Source: a virus
IMG/VR virus record: IMGVR_UViG_3300020470_000868
Span: 1-64,000 of that record
Reading direction: 5' to 3' (one strand)
Length of the DNA stretch: 64,000 bases
Shown here one piece after another: positions 8,282-17,989 of the stretch. The translations under genes and the position numbers were made by a program. Positions within the stretch are counted from its first letter, which is position 1. Each line of letters opens with the position of its first letter. The notes beneath the pieces are model-generated. The model made no database searches. It was not told the origin of the DNA and saw nothing but the letters and a program-made list of their open reading frames with translations.

Positions 8282-9469
8282 TCAACCCCAGTTCTTTTCT
8301 ATATTAAAGTTAGTTTTACTGAACTCTAGTCTGTCAACTAACTTTATAGCGGAACCAGATTTAATTGCTACAAAACCTTCTGGTGCTGTAACACGATAAC
8401 CATTGTCAGTTTTGATGTAAGTACCAATAGTATTTACTTTTGATAACTGACGAACAATATACATCTTACATTCAGTTAAATTCATATAAGATGCTACTGT
8501 CATATATATCGGTCGTGCATTAGTTTTAATAAACTTTAGACCATCTAGTTGTATCTGTTTATATTTATTCTTTGTCGCTTCTGTTTTCTTGGTATCAATT
8601 TCTTTTTGCAATGTTGCTTTATAAAATTTCTCAAAAGCATTAGATACATCTGCTGTACTAGAAAACTTCACACCCTTTTTAATATAACTGTTAAAGAATA
8701 ATTTAAAGACTTCTGATAGTAAAAACTTACCACTACCTGTCTGTCCTAGAACATCTAAGAACTGTGATGCTTGTTTGAGAGAACCCTCTGCACGGTTTGT
8801 TGCTGAGATAAACTTAGATAATGTAGTTCTATCAAATGTAGAAGCACCTGTTGCATCTTTAAAGTTAGATGAGAATACTGCTACGTCATTACTTTTCATA
8901 GAAGATGTATTAACACCGAAAGATGCTTTCATATCTCTAACTGTGCCATCACCACCGCTATACTTTGTATGGAATACGATACCCATCTTTGCGGTTCTAA
9001 TTTTCTTACCCATATCACTCTTTACAGGTACAGCATAGGTAATAGTATTAGGTGTAAACACATAACAAGATTCACCATTTACATTTCTAGTAACCACATC
9101 ATTATAAAAAAGTAAATCACCTTGCAGTACACCTTTGATACCTAACTTAGGTAAATATTCTAAACAAACCTTAAGTTTATCTGCTAGTTGACCTGCATAG
9201 TATGTGTCTATATCACTATTGCTTCTACAAATTTTTGGTGTTCCTTTATTAAATACTGCTTTTGTTCCAACAAAAAATTTTCCTGTAGTAGGATGCTGTC
9301 CACATACAATAGCAGGTGCACCATCCCATTTGGTAGTGATTCGTATATTGGAATGTGGTTCTGTTAACATAAGACCTAACTCTCTTAGAATCTTGATAGC
9401 ATTTCTACCACCATTAGACCCACTGTTGAGTATATCGTCTTCTAAATGTTCGAGGTGAGTGTTTTTCAT
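8282..9469 (-). CDS. Nucleic-acid-ligase-fold protein (DUF6267-like)
   Basis: 395 residues. TTKWDGAPAIVCG at 45-57 fits motif I (K-x-D-G) of covalent nucleotidyltransferases, with K47 the candidate AMP-lysine. GKFFVGTK, KGVLQGDLLF (motif III position, with D for the usual E), and GIVFHTKY (motif IIIa) follow. Near the C-terminus APEGFVAIK (motif IV, E364) and IKLVDRLEF (motif V, K376) appear in the correct order. About 300 residues separate motifs I and IV, far more than in ordinary ligases, so a large insertion is present. I infer a ligase or related AMP-transferase; DNA versus RNA cannot be decided. Confidence 0.72.
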   Translation of the reverse strand: MKNTHLEHLEDDILNSGSNGGRNAIKILRELGLMLTEPHSNIRITTKWDGAPAIVCGQHPTTGKFFVGTKAVFNKGTPKICRSNSDIDTYYAGQLADKLKVCLEYLPKLGIKGVLQGDLLFYNDVVTRNVNGESCYVFTPNTITYAVPVKSDMGKKIRTAKMGIVFHTKYSGGDGTVRDMKASFGVNTSSMKSNDVAVFSSNFKDATGASTFDRTTLSKFISATNRAEGSLKQASQFLDVLGQTGSGKFLLSEVFKLFFNSYIKKGVKFSSTADVSNAFEKFYKATLQKEIDTKKTEATKNKYKQIQLDGLKFIKTNARPIYMTVASYMNLTECKMYIVRQLSKVNTIGTYIKTDNGYRVTAPEGFVAIKSGSAIKLVDRLEFSKTNFNIEKNWG

Positions 9470-9470
9470 A

Positions 9471-10370
9471 CTATCCTAGTTTAACATCTATTCTGATTAC
9501 TGGATTATATTGTGTGACACCTTGTAGACTGGTAGGAATCCTCTCTATAGGACCTTGAACACCTTGCCCTAGTTGTCTTGTCTTTGGAAATGTACCTTGT
9601 TTCTTTTTAGAAAATCTTGGATTTACTATTGCACAAAACTCTTGTACTAATTTCTTAGTAATTGGTCTCAAACCTTTTTCTGTTAGTATATGTGTCGCTA
9701 TTTGGAGAGGTTTTCCTTTTAATGTCAACTTTCCTGTGATTGATTCTTCTACAAAGGCACATCTAAATTCATCATAGACTGATCCGACACCATCCTTACC
9801 TTTAGTTCCTATAATTTCTATCAACCTTTCTTCTAGTGCTGCTGCATTTGGATTGTGTTTGACTAATGAATCAACGTCTTCCTTTGTCATATATTTATTT
9901 GGAAAAAATGCTTCCACATCATTAATTACTGCTTGGATATTTGCCAAAGTATTACCATCTGTGCTTGAACCCTTACCTCTAGCAATTTTTTTATATATTT
10001 CAGTGAGTGCAGTTACATTAGTCTCTATCATTGAACTACTAAGTTGAAAAGAATTTCCATATTTCATAGAGCATTGATATAACTTACCACCTTTATAAAA
10101 AACTATATCAGATTTACTTCCCGATTCCATCTTTTCAAATGAGGCATAAAATTTTAAACTTTCATTAGTGGATAAGGTCTTTGCAAGTTTATCTACTACT
10201 TTTACAGAGTCTTTTTGTACTGTACTGTTTGTTTTATTCCAAGTTTCTAATGCTTTTTCTTTAGTTTTTAGTTGTTTACTAGATAAAACTTCTGGATTAG
10301 TAAGACGACTATATGCAGTATGTAATACGCACCATTCAAACTGAGTTCCTTGATCTTGTTTCCTTGCCAT
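9471..10370 (-). CDS. Possible PD-(D/E)xK nuclease-like protein
   Basis: 299 residues with no close family that I recognise. The stretch SKSDIVFYKGGKLYQCSMKY (residues 85-104) has the spacing of a restriction-nuclease-like core: D88 at the end of one strand, then Q99 and K103 in the next. GTQFEWCVLHTAY at 8-20 could supply the conserved N-terminal glutamate helix. The assignment is tentative because the usual E-x-K is not intact. The gene stops one base before the ligase-like gene and belongs to the same run as the nucleotidyltransferase. A CTAAATAG motif lies 13 bases before the ATG. Confidence 0.6.
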   Translation of the reverse strand: MARKQDQGTQFEWCVLHTAYSRLTNPEVLSSKQLKTKEKALETWNKTNSTVQKDSVKVVDKLAKTLSTNESLKFYASFEKMESGSKSDIVFYKGGKLYQCSMKYGNSFQLSSSMIETNVTALTEIYKKIARGKGSSTDGNTLANIQAVINDVEAFFPNKYMTKEDVDSLVKHNPNAAALEERLIEIIGTKGKDGVGSVYDEFRCAFVEESITGKLTLKGKPLQIATHILTEKGLRPITKKLVQEFCAIVNPRFSKKKQGTFPKTRQLGQGVQGPIERIPTSLQGVTQYNPVIRIDVKLG

Positions 10371-10383
10371 CGACCTTTTTTTA

Positions 10384-10391
10384 CTATTTAG
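10384..10391 (-). promoter_or_regulatory. Candidate late promoter motif (CTAAATAG)
   Basis: It overlaps the TAA stop of the oxygenase gene at 10388 and lies 13 bases upstream of the ATG at 10370. The motif matches TAAATA only and the leader would be very short. Confidence 0.4.
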
Positions 10392-10933
10392 AAGGTACCT
10401 GCTTTTTTATATAAATTCATAGCAAAACAACGTCTTCCTGCTGACGTAACTGGCACTTCGTGTTGCATCTTTGCATCAAATATTAATAGTTGTCTTGCTG
10501 ACACATAGTATGGATTACGTCCGTCAAATATTATAGGTGATGCACCATCATCTATTTTTAAATATCCAACAGCAGCAAAATCAGCAGGAAAATGACAGTG
10601 TGGTTTCACATAGTCTCCCTGTTTATAATCTGCACCCCATATATCTTTAGCAAAATATTCTACATCTGTGGTTCCATCATTCAATCCACCATAAACTCTG
10701 CCACCTGCATTGTATATCAGGTTAGCAATCATTTTACAGCACAAACTGACATATGATTCGCACTTAGGCATTTTCATATCCCAATCAGTTTGACGTGCTA
10801 CAACATTAGATGCTTCTGGTGATGGTTTATCTAACTTTAACCAATCATCAATAACAGTGTTTGCTTCTTCAATACATTCATCTGGTAGTATAAACTCAAA
10901 TACTGGTTGTCCACTACCGACATAAACTGTCAT
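10388..10933 (-). CDS. 2OG-Fe(II) oxygenase superfamily protein (HxH type)
   Basis: 181 residues. VKPHCHFPADFAAVGYLKI around 108-126 fits the iron-binding His region of the phage-type 2OG-Fe(II) oxygenases (PF13759-like). ARQLLIFDAKMQHEVPVTSA carries the distal histidine, and the following GRRCFAMN the 2-oxoglutarate-binding arginine. Such enzymes hydroxylate proteins, nucleic acids or small molecules; the substrate here is unknown. Its ATG overlaps the preceding stop as ATGA. It is one of eight oxygenases in the window. Confidence 0.82.
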   Translation of the reverse strand: MTVYVGSGQPVFEFILPDECIEEANTVIDDWLKLDKPSPEASNVVARQTDWDMKMPKCESYVSLCCKMIANLIYNAGGRVYGGLNDGTTDVEYFAKDIWGADYKQGDYVKPHCHFPADFAAVGYLKIDDGASPIIFDGRNPYYVSARQLLIFDAKMQHEVPVTSAGRRCFAMNLYKKAGTF

Positions 10934-11235
10934 CTTAGTTCATTAACTTTCTCTACTATTTTATCTATAATGTCAATATCTATTCCTAAAAATGGTGGAA
11001 TGATACCTAGTAGACGTAGTGTTCCATCTAAAAATAATGCTAGGCAAGTAAATCCTAATATCATACTTATGACAGTAGCATCTCTGTTATGCTTACGCAT
11101 AGATTCTTCATCTATTTTCTTCGCTTGTTCTAATGTCTGTTGAAGTAAAAATTTAACTTCTTCCTTAGTATAAAAACTTCCTAATCCTGGAAGTTTTATA
11201 CTTGGTTTCATATCTGAGAATGGAAAATTAGTCAT
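10930..11235 (-). CDS. Small protein with C-terminal hydrophobic segment
   Basis: 101 residues from ATG at 11235; an in-frame GTG at 11265 would add ten residues but its GGAAG lies too close. A soluble N-terminus (FYTKEEVKFLLQQTLEQAKK) is followed by one or two membrane segments (VISMILGFTCLALFLDGTLR and LLGIIPPFLGIDID). The charged C-terminal tail is DKIVEKVNELR. Function unknown. It sits between MazG and an oxygenase in a tightly packed operon. Confidence 0.65.
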   Translation of the reverse strand: MTNFPFSDMKPSIKLPGLGSFYTKEEVKFLLQQTLEQAKKIDEESMRKHNRDATVISMILGFTCLALFLDGTLRLLGIIPPFLGIDIDIIDKIVEKVNELR

Positions 11236-11254
11236 TTCCTTTTCCTGTTGTGAT

Positions 11255-11770
11255 TTATCTGTCACCTTCCTTTCGTTCCTCTGAACGTTTTATAGAAAAC
11301 TCTCCCTCTGGATAGCGAGATGCAAGTTTCACTGTATTACGGAAGATTACTTCTGCAAGACGTTCATCCAATGCCATTGCTGCTTGTGCAGCATACCACA
11401 TCACGTCTCCGAGTTCTGTAACAAGGTGGTCTTTAACATCATCGTTCCAAGGTTTACCTTGAAATTTGATTTTTTTAACAAGTTCCATAAACTCGCCCGC
11501 TTCAGCAACCATTCCTGATGCTGCGGTATCGAGTCTTTCTATTTTACACCCTTCTTTATGTAGTTCCTCGTACCTTTCTATTAGAGAATCATAACTCTTA
11601 CTTGCATCAGATGTTACCAAATCAACGAACTCTGTGTACTTATCAAGATCTATGTCAAATTTCTCTGCTGTTTTTTGTCCCTTTCTTTTTTTCGCTTCTG
11701 GTGATGCGAACCCCTTAAAATCTTGTGATTGTGTAAAATCTTGAGGCATTGGGTCTGGTGTAGAAGTCAT
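11255..11770 (-). CDS. mazG: MazG-type nucleoside triphosphate pyrophosphohydrolase
   Basis: 171 residues. The all-helical MazG signature is present: E90-A-G-E93 in MVAEAGEFMELVKKI and E119-L-G-D122 in HLVTELGDVMWYAAQAAMAL. These glutamates and aspartate bind Mg2+ and hydrolyse NTPs or dNTPs to monophosphates. MazG is a recurrent cyanophage auxiliary gene, proposed to alter host nucleotide pools or (p)ppGpp during infection. The N-terminal 35 residues are low-complexity. The gene overlaps the end of gp41 as ATGA, tying it to the replication operon. Confidence 0.9.
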   Translation of the reverse strand: MTSTPDPMPQDFTQSQDFKGFASPEAKKRKGQKTAEKFDIDLDKYTEFVDLVTSDASKSYDSLIERYEELHKEGCKIERLDTAASGMVAEAGEFMELVKKIKFQGKPWNDDVKDHLVTELGDVMWYAAQAAMALDERLAEVIFRNTVKLASRYPEGEFSIKRSEERKEGDR

Positions 11771-13125
11771 ACTTTAAAATCAGTAAATAATGTTGGTTGA
11801 ATTTTAGGTGTGTCCTCACCATTGTGACCAGGATCTATAATATTCTCCTGCTGATCACAATCATACAGTCTCATCTTCCCTCTGTCAATACCCACAACAA
11901 ATCTTTTGTTCATTGTCGGATCATTGTATCTATTTTTTAACTGCTTGATCATTATTTGACCGTTTGCTTCCAAGTCTTCACTAGAGATAAGAGCAAACAT
12001 AAAGTCAGCAGTTGCAGGAAGACCAAAAGATTCAGAAGTGTCGGTAAGTTCCACGTCTGAATTACCGTAACCTGATCTAGTAGTTTGAGTAGCACTAATG
12101 ATAGGAAGGTTGCACTCAGCAGCAAGACCACGGAGTTCTTCAGCGATTGCTTTAACATAGGTATAAGAGTTAACTATTGCCCCCTTATATCTAGCAGATG
12201 CACAGATGTTTAAATAATCTACAAACACTACGTCAGGAGTAAAAGACTTTTTAATTGCTAACTCTTGTAGTAGAGATTTGAAATGACCTACGTGTGCTGC
12301 TGCTGTTGGATATTCTTTTACAATAAGACGACCTTGAGTTTTCTCTGCAACCTTTGTCAACTTATTATCGTACATAACTTTAGGCAATGTTTCTAGTTGT
12401 TGTACGTTTATATTCAATAAGTTTGCATCAATACGTTCAGCAATTTTTTCCTCTGCCATTTCACAAGTAATATAAAGAACATTATATCCTTGCATTAGAT
12501 GTGAAGCAGCGGTGTGGCACATAAACAATGACTTACCAACACCAGTTCCTGCCAGTGCGATATTCAATGTCTTCTTACCTAGACCACCCTTTGTAATCTT
12601 ATTGAGCATAGAAATATCAAAAGGAATTTTCTCTTCCTTTCTATGATAGAAATCAAATCTATCGTCAGCATCATCTATGTAATCGTGTCCAACAGAATTA
12701 TCAAAACTAACAGCAAGTGCATCAGTAAGTAATGATGGAATAGCATCTCTACTTGCTTTCTTCTCACCGTCAGCAATTTGAATTGACTCTAATAGAGCGT
12801 TGTATATTGCACGATCACGACACCACTTTTCTGTAGTGTCTACTAACCATTTAATATCGTGTGCTGTATCTTCAAAATTAGAAATACTATTTTGTATAGT
12901 CTTAGATTGTTCATCTGTAAGATCTCTACGGGTTTCTAATTCAATAGTCAATGCTTCCTTAGTTGGAAGACGATCGTACTCAACAAAATATTTTGATGTT
13001 TCTTCAAAAAGTATTTTGTTATTAACATCTTCAAAATATTCTCCTTTGAGATGTGGAATTACTCTACGAGTAAACTTTTCTTCAAAGAATAATGATGAGA
13101 TAATTAAATTCTCAAGATTAGACAT
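11767..13125 (-). CDS. 41: Replicative DNA helicase, T4 gp41-like (DnaB family)
   Basis: 452 residues, close to T4 gp41 (475). The RecA-like core begins after residue 170, with Walker A GTGVGKS at 193-199. Next come a Walker B region VVFVDYLNIC and a DnaB-like ISATQTTRSGYGNSD. The N-terminal domain is helical. Gp41 is a hexameric 5'-3' helicase that unwinds the fork and recruits primase gp61. The gene sits downstream of gp43 and UvsX with an oxygenase gene between, and its ATG overlaps the end of that gene by 8 bases. Confidence 0.95.
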   Translation of the reverse strand: MSNLENLIISSLFFEEKFTRRVIPHLKGEYFEDVNNKILFEETSKYFVEYDRLPTKEALTIELETRRDLTDEQSKTIQNSISNFEDTAHDIKWLVDTTEKWCRDRAIYNALLESIQIADGEKKASRDAIPSLLTDALAVSFDNSVGHDYIDDADDRFDFYHRKEEKIPFDISMLNKITKGGLGKKTLNIALAGTGVGKSLFMCHTAASHLMQGYNVLYITCEMAEEKIAERIDANLLNINVQQLETLPKVMYDNKLTKVAEKTQGRLIVKEYPTAAAHVGHFKSLLQELAIKKSFTPDVVFVDYLNICASARYKGAIVNSYTYVKAIAEELRGLAAECNLPIISATQTTRSGYGNSDVELTDTSESFGLPATADFMFALISSEDLEANGQIMIKQLKNRYNDPTMNKRFVVGIDRGKMRLYDCDQQENIIDPGHNGEDTPKIQPTLFTDFKV

Positions 13126-13699
13126 AATGTGTGTAAGAACTTACGATAAATTTGTCGTCAGAAATAGTGCGTTTACCTGAGTGTGGGTATAACCATAGAG
13201 GAGGGAACATAACTAATCTGCCTTCCTTTGGTTTTATTGTAGGACCGTTTTCAAAAACTGTCTCGCCACCTTCTTCAACATCATTTAGATACCAGAACAT
13301 TGATAAGAACCTACGAGCAGATGCGTGGTCTCCCACATCAACGTGTTTATCAAAACGATCATCAGTTCCCTTTTCATATTTCTTAACTCTGAATTGTTCA
13401 AGAGCAGATTTGACAGGAAAATATGGTCTACAATCTACATCCTCCATATATTTTTGGACATAGTAATGTGATGATTCAATCAAAGCATTCTGTATCATTC
13501 CCCACTCAGACCAAGGAGATACATTGAGATTATGCTCATTGTCATCTATTGCCTGTGTGATATTGAATTGACGAAACTTAGGTAGACCTTTCTGATCTAC
13601 CTCTTCGTGAATCTGACTACCAAATAATCTAATAACGTTTTTGCAAACAGTATTAGGTAATGTGTAGTCATAAACTTGTATGTAATCTCTGAGTTCCAC
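13118..13699 (-). CDS. 2OG-Fe(II) oxygenase, prolyl-4-hydroxylase-like (HxD type)
   Basis: 193 residues. The double-stranded beta-helix signature is clear: FDKHVDVGDHASARRFLSMF (His and Asp iron ligands in H-V-D), then NDVEEGGETVFE. WLYPHSGKRTISDDKFIVSS carries the distal His and the basic 2OG-binding residue. This resembles the P4Hc family. The start appears to be GTG at 13699, sharing its G with the TAG stop of UvsX; no nearer ATG exists. It is inserted between UvsX and gp41, which I would expect to be nearer neighbours. Substrate unknown. Confidence 0.85.
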   Translation of the reverse strand: MELRDYIQVYDYTLPNTVCKNVIRLFGSQIHEEVDQKGLPKFRQFNITQAIDDNEHNLNVSPWSEWGMIQNALIESSHYYVQKYMEDVDCRPYFPVKSALEQFRVKKYEKGTDDRFDKHVDVGDHASARRFLSMFWYLNDVEEGGETVFENGPTIKPKEGRLVMFPPLWLYPHSGKRTISDDKFIVSSYTHYV

Positions 13700-14715
13700 T
13701 AACCGTACGCAAATTCTTTTTGTGCTGCTTCATCTAGTTGCTGCATTATTCCTTCGGTGAAGTACTTGTCAGGATCGGCAAGGATAGCAGAAGGATAAAC
13801 GGAAGATTCACCAACAACAATCCTATTACCCCGCTTTGTGAAGACTCCATACTTTTCACCCAACTCCAGTAATCCGTAATACCTGTCGAGTCCACGTTCG
13901 TCATAGAAAAGACGAGTAGTAATTTTAGCATTCTCTTTTGTAAATCTAGATTTCTTTGTTTCACATCTAATGATGTTTCCGATCACTTCTTTACCATCTT
14001 TCTCTTTAGACTTAGCGAGATAGATGATAGTCGATGCTGCATATTTAAGACCAGAACCACCGCCCATTTCTTTTGTAGGTACATATGCACCCACTACATC
14101 ATATGTATGGTTTGTGACAATCATAGGTATGTTCGCTTTACCCAACTTCAAAGTAAGAACACGGAAGATTGCTTTGACAACCTGTGCACGAGTCATATCT
14201 CGTGTGTCCTTACCATCAGAGGAGTCTTGGACTTCCTTTGAAGTAGATAACATACCAAGAGAATCGAGAACGAACATTAATGGTTTACGTTCTGCTTCTG
14301 GTTGTTCAAGATATTTGTCAACAATTCTTAATGATTGTGTTCTAAATTCTTGAACTGTAGTAACAGGAACTAAGACCATACGATCAGAAGGAATATTCCT
14401 AGACTCAATCATATCCTTAGATAATGCAGACTCAGATTCAAAATAAATGCACCCTGCTTCTGGATTACTTGCAAGAAAACTTTTTACCATACTAAGAGTA
14501 AAGAAAGTTTTACCTGTACTACTCTCACCTGCAATAGCGGTGATCTTATTGGAAGGTATTCCACCTTTAATACTACCACTTACTAGGGCATTAAAGATGT
14601 AACTACCTGTATCTACAAAAGACGCAACGTCTCCTGCTGATACTCCATCTGACACTACACCTGCATACTCGTTTCCGATGTCGCTGATAATGTCTTTAAA
14701 AAATGCTGATGTCAT
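13699..14715 (-). CDS. uvsX: UvsX RecA-like recombinase
   Basis: 338 residues. Walker A GESSTGKT at 63-70, Walker [13 protein letters not shown], and RecA/UvsX features such as [20 protein letters not shown] and [16 protein letters not shown] are visible. UvsX forms filaments on single-stranded DNA and drives strand exchange for recombination-dependent replication, loaded by UvsY (encoded at 41.0 kb). It lies directly after gp43 with an ATGA overlap. Confidence 0.96.
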   Translation of the reverse strand: MTSAFFKDIISDIGNEYAGVVSDGVSAGDVASFVDTGSYIFNALVSGSIKGGIPSNKITAIAGESSTGKTFFTLSMVKSFLASNPEAGCIYFESESALSKDMIESRNIPSDRMVLVPVTTVQEFRTQSLRIVDKYLEQPEAERKPLMFVLDSLGMLSTSKEVQDSSDGKDTRDMTRAQVVKAIFRVLTLKLGKANIPMIVTNHTYDVVGAYVPTKEMGGGSGLKYAASTIIYLAKSKEKDGKEVIGNIIRCETKKSRFTKENAKITTRLFYDERGLDRYYGLLELGEKYGVFTKRGNRIVVGESSVYPSAILADPDKYFTEGIMQQLDEAAQKEFAYG

Positions 14716-17189
14716 ACAAAAAGGTCTTCTAAAGTAGCGATTTTTTCTGCCTTCCAGTTGATAGTATCCATAATAACTTGTAAAGGATCAAGAAAACTCT
14801 TCTGGAATTGTAGATCAAAATCTATGTATTTGTCAAGTCCAAACTCTTTAGGTAATGTTTGGAAGAATGAAATAACGTTTTCATTAATTTTGTTTGGTCG
14901 TCGAAGATAAAGAAACTTTACTTTCTCTCCCTCTTGTATGAGAGGATACTTGTGAGTTATCTTTGTTTTCTTAGCGTGGAAATTATATAGTAACGCACCA
15001 CGTACGTGTATGGGAGTTCCCTTACTATAAATTGTAGCAGGATTTGAGAATTTGCCAACCCCATTACATCCACGAGGGAATGCAATATCTTCTGGTGGCA
15101 TAGTTTCAAATTTCTTTCTGAAGTTTCCTACAAATTCTTGTACATCAGATTCTGTACCATTCATAATAACTTTCAGTGCATCTTTAATTGCTGTCCTACA
15201 AGCAGCAGGTGTAGATGATTTAACTGCTTCAATACCCATCATCTTTAGTTTAGGTTCAGCGTATTGAACACCCTCACTATTCCATACATTGAGGATGTAT
15301 CTTTTCTTAGCAGTCCAGATGCCTTTGTTAGCGATGTTCTCTCGCTTCATAAACATCTTTTGATCATATGCGTTTACAGTGGTTGCCAACGCTTCATAAG
15401 AATTCTGAATATACTTTTCAAATTCCACATCACACACCTTCTCAAGGAACCTGAGAACGCTTTGATCGCTTTTCTCTCTGCCCTTGAATACAGTTTCAAC
15501 CAGAGAACCCAGATTAAGATAAATGGAATCGGTATCAGAAGCAATAACATAATCAACCTCCTTTGTTTTTAAAATTTTGTTTATGTAAGAGTTCATTTTG
15601 TTTTCTATCCAACGGATAGATAACTGTCCAGACAATGTAATTGCTTCAGCATTAGCGATGTTGAAGTATCGGAAGTATTGATTTCCGATAGCACCATAAG
15701 CACTATTAAGTTGAATCTTACGTGCCATCTGGATATTATTAAAAGCAGATATGTCTGCTTGTAATTCTTTATCACCTGTCTTTTCATATTCAGACTTGGC
15801 AATAAGCATTTTCTTTTTATAGATCGTACGTTCATCGTAGATCTTTTGCATCATCTCAGGTAAGAAACCTTGAATGTCTTTTCTATATTGTGCACCATTA
15901 GCAGCAACACAATAGTCACTATCAATATCAATCTCACCATTTAAGATTTTGTCCACAGAGATACTTGGGTATCTAGTGGGAACCAAAGTCTCTGGTGAAA
16001 TGTTATATTCCATAATGAGATGAGGGTACAGAGAGTTAAGGTCGAAACTAACCACCCAATCATATAACCCAGGTATAGGTTCCTTAACGTACGCACCTGC
16101 GTATTTGTCATCTTTCTTACTTTCTTGACGAGGTGGAACACAGATCTTTCTCTCCTTTAGATAGTTGTATATAAGTGTATCCCACATACGAACCTGAGAA
16201 TACACATCTTCAAAGTTTACCTTGGCATCATATGCCATAGTAATTGCTAGTTCGAGAAGTTTCATTTTCTTCTCTAGTCTGTCAACTAGATCAACGTCTT
16301 TAATGTTGTACTCTACAAACTTCTGCCAATGTTCTGTATAGAAGTCTTTAAAGTTTTCAAACTCACTATGATCTAGTTTACCTTCACCAAGTTCTACTGT
16401 AGCAATATGCTCTAGACGATATGATTCTTGATTAGTATATGTAAACTTTCTATAGAGATCAAGATAATCTAAGATGCTGACACCTAGTATATCGTAAGCA
16501 AGATTTCTACGTCCTTGAATGTAGACCTCTCGCATATTTACTTTATTCCAAGGTGATAATGACTTCTGCCATTTCTCTCCTAGTACACGTTCTAGACGAC
16601 GACAAATGTAAGGTATATCATACAAGTTACAGTTCCAACCAGTAATAATATCAGGTGTATTAGAACACCACCACTTATGAAAGTCGGTAAGCATTTCCTG
16701 TTCTGTCCAGAACACTCGATACTCTGTGTCTACCTTTGCTTCACGAGTTCCCCAAGTAATAAACTTACCAGTAGCAAGATCTTTGATTGTTATACAAAGC
16801 ATTTCCTCCTGTGATGCTTCTACATCAGGGAATCCATTTTCACAAGCAACCTCAATATCAATAGTAATGATTTTCATATCACTCATATTGAATCTTAGTT
16901 GACCTGGATATTTTTCAGAGATCCATTGATATACAAAACGTTCGTAACCGTGAACCTCAAAGTTATTAACGTCTTTATATTTTTCAATAAACTCTCTAGC
17001 ACGACGAGCACCATCCTGCACTACAGGTGTCATTTTCTCACCTGTTAGTGACTTCCATTTACCTTTAGGTGAAGGAACAAATAATGTAGGTTTGATAATC
17101 TCTTTAAACGATACTGGATCACCATTTTCATATCCTCTACAAAGGATAGAGTCACCTAGTAAAGTTACGTTAGAGTATAATCTGCTCAC
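14712..17189 (-). CDS. 43: Family B DNA polymerase, T4 gp43-like
   Basis: 825 residues (T4 gp43 is about 900). The 3'-5' exonuclease motif is [16 protein letters not shown] near residue 110, with FITGWNC-type Exo II seen as [14 protein letters not shown]. Polymerase motif A is [15 protein letters not shown], motif [17 protein letters not shown], and motif [17 protein letters not shown]-terminal clamp-binding tail (ATLEDLFV) ends the protein. Translation appears to start at GTG 17189, overlapping the upstream stop as GTGA. It copies the phage genome together with gp45, gp44/62 and gp41/61. Confidence 0.97.
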   Translation of the reverse strand: MSRLYSNVTLLGDSILCRGYENGDPVSFKEIIKPTLFVPSPKGKWKSLTGEKMTPVVQDGARRAREFIEKYKDVNNFEVHGYERFVYQWISEKYPGQLRFNMSDMKIITIDIEVACENGFPDVEASQEEMLCITIKDLATGKFITWGTREAKVDTEYRVFWTEQEMLTDFHKWWCSNTPDIITGWNCNLYDIPYICRRLERVLGEKWQKSLSPWNKVNMREVYIQGRRNLAYDILGVSILDYLDLYRKFTYTNQESYRLEHIATVELGEGKLDHSEFENFKDFYTEHWQKFVEYNIKDVDLVDRLEKKMKLLELAITMAYDAKVNFEDVYSQVRMWDTLIYNYLKERKICVPPRQESKKDDKYAGAYVKEPIPGLYDWVVSFDLNSLYPHLIMEYNISPETLVPTRYPSISVDKILNGEIDIDSDYCVAANGAQYRKDIQGFLPEMMQKIYDERTIYKKKMLIAKSEYEKTGDKELQADISAFNNIQMARKIQLNSAYGAIGNQYFRYFNIANAEAITLSGQLSIRWIENKMNSYINKILKTKEVDYVIASDTDSIYLNLGSLVETVFKGREKSDQSVLRFLEKVCDVEFEKYIQNSYEALATTVNAYDQKMFMKRENIANKGIWTAKKRYILNVWNSEGVQYAEPKLKMMGIEAVKSSTPAACRTAIKDALKVIMNGTESDVQEFVGNFRKKFETMPPEDIAFPRGCNGVGKFSNPATIYSKGTPIHVRGALLYNFHAKKTKITHKYPLIQEGEKVKFLYLRRPNKINENVISFFQTLPKEFGLDKYIDFDLQFQKSFLDPLQVIMDTINWKAEKIATLEDLFV

Positions 17190-17425
17190 AATGCTTTCTT
17201 GTAATTAGTTATTGCGTCTTTGGATGGATCTACTATAGTCAAAATTACATCAGATGTCAAGAAGACATCTCTTTGATCTGTATGTTCTGGAAAAGCAGAT
17301 ACTTTATCACCATCAATTTTCATACAACCTGTAATTAAGTATGATGGTTCTTCATCTAATTCAGTAACCTCTCCCATAAGGTAACTAAGACTGTCCCTTA
17401 GTATCACCAGTTTGATTGGTGCCAT
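17186..17425 (-). CDS. Small Sm-like candidate protein
   Basis: 79 residues. IKLVILRDSLSYLMGEVTEL followed by a turn and VFLTSDVILTIVDPSKD gives a short, strongly twisted beta pattern like the Sm1/Sm2 motifs of LSm/Hfq proteins, although no residue proves it. GGAGG lies six bases before the ATG. Its 3' end overlaps the GTG of gp43 by four bases, suggesting coupling with the polymerase. It could act in RNA binding; alternatively it is simply a small beta-barrel structural protein. Confidence 0.6.
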   Translation of the reverse strand: MAPIKLVILRDSLSYLMGEVTELDEEPSYLITGCMKIDGDKVSAFPEHTDQRDVFLTSDVILTIVDPSKDAITNYKKAL

Positions 17426-17753
17426 TGTCTGCCTCCGTTAGTTTTTCCCATTTAGATAATAACTCTGGGTGTGGATTGTAAATTGTTTGAACCTGACTTA
17501 ACTGTACTAGACAACGTTTGTCTGCTGACATAGGTATCCAAGGAAATAGTTGTAGATCTAAGTCATTGATTTTTTGTGGTTCATCAGAAGTTCCTGATTC
17601 AAAAAGCATTTCCGCTGTTGCTTCTACTATAACCTGATAAGGGTTAGTAAGAAAGTATCCAATAGGAGAATATACTTCTTTATTAGGATACGCTTCTTGA
17701 ACATCAGCGATTATATCTTCCCCGTTGGCGACTCTTACGATCTTGACGGTCAT
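17385..17753 (-). CDS. Sm-like (LSm fold) protein
   Basis: 122 residues from ATG 17753, chosen because MTVKIVRVANGEDIIADVQE is the natural N-terminus and GGAG lies eight bases upstream. G-E-D-I-I-A-D-V followed by IGYFLTNPYQVIVEA is the Sm1-like pattern. LQLFPWIPMSADKRCLVQLS could be the second part. To my knowledge an Sm-like protein of presumed cyanophage origin has a solved structure and looks like this family. It probably binds RNA or stabilises protein complexes. It overlaps the next gene by 41 bases and the previous by 50. Confidence 0.72.
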   Translation of the reverse strand: MTVKIVRVANGEDIIADVQEAYPNKEVYSPIGYFLTNPYQVIVEATAEMLFESGTSDEPQKINDLDLQLFPWIPMSADKRCLVQLSQVQTIYNPHPELLSKWEKLTEADNGTNQTGDTKGQS

Positions 17754-17889
17754 ACTCTTTCTCCATAAGTTGTTGGTAAACACCTTTGACAAGTTCGCCA
17801 AAGGCACGACGTGATGAAATATTTCTTTCGTCCGCTAAGAGACGAACGTAGTAAAGAAAATCCTCGACATCAGATGTAGGGATGTCCAT
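17704..17889 (-). CDS. Small basic conserved protein
   Basis: 61 residues from ATG 17889 (MDIPTSDVEDFLYYVRLLAD). This start has AGGAG at good spacing, whereas the upstream ATG at 17946 has none. The helical body is followed by a very basic tail (YDRQDRKSRQRGRYNR) that could touch RNA or DNA. It overlaps the downstream Sm-like gene by about 50 bases in another frame. Function unknown. Confidence 0.65.
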   Translation of the reverse strand: MDIPTSDVEDFLYYVRLLADERNISSRRAFGELVKGVYQQLMEKEYDRQDRKSRQRGRYNR

Positions 17890-17960
17890 ATTGACATTCT
17901 CCTTCTCTTTAATATGCCGAGGTGTGCAATTCACATAGTAGTTCATAAATTTAGTTGAAT

Positions 17961-17989
17961 AAAAAAGAGACCCGATGGGTGGGTCTCTT
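17961..17989 (-). terminator. Rho-independent terminator
   Basis: A 9-bp stem (AAGAGACCC with GGGTCTCTT) and 7-base loop is followed on the minus strand by a run of five T. It lies 25 bases after the stop of the outer-membrane-like gene and isolates that unit from the polymerase operon. Confidence 0.85.

Noticed and set aside
8268-8283. ATAAATAG just before the nucleotidyltransferase ATG
   Set aside because: As a T4-type late promoter it would start RNA at or inside the ATG; more likely chance overlap with the ligase-like gene stop region.
12800-13180. 126-residue plus-strand frame
   Set aside because: Antisense to gp41; no coding character.
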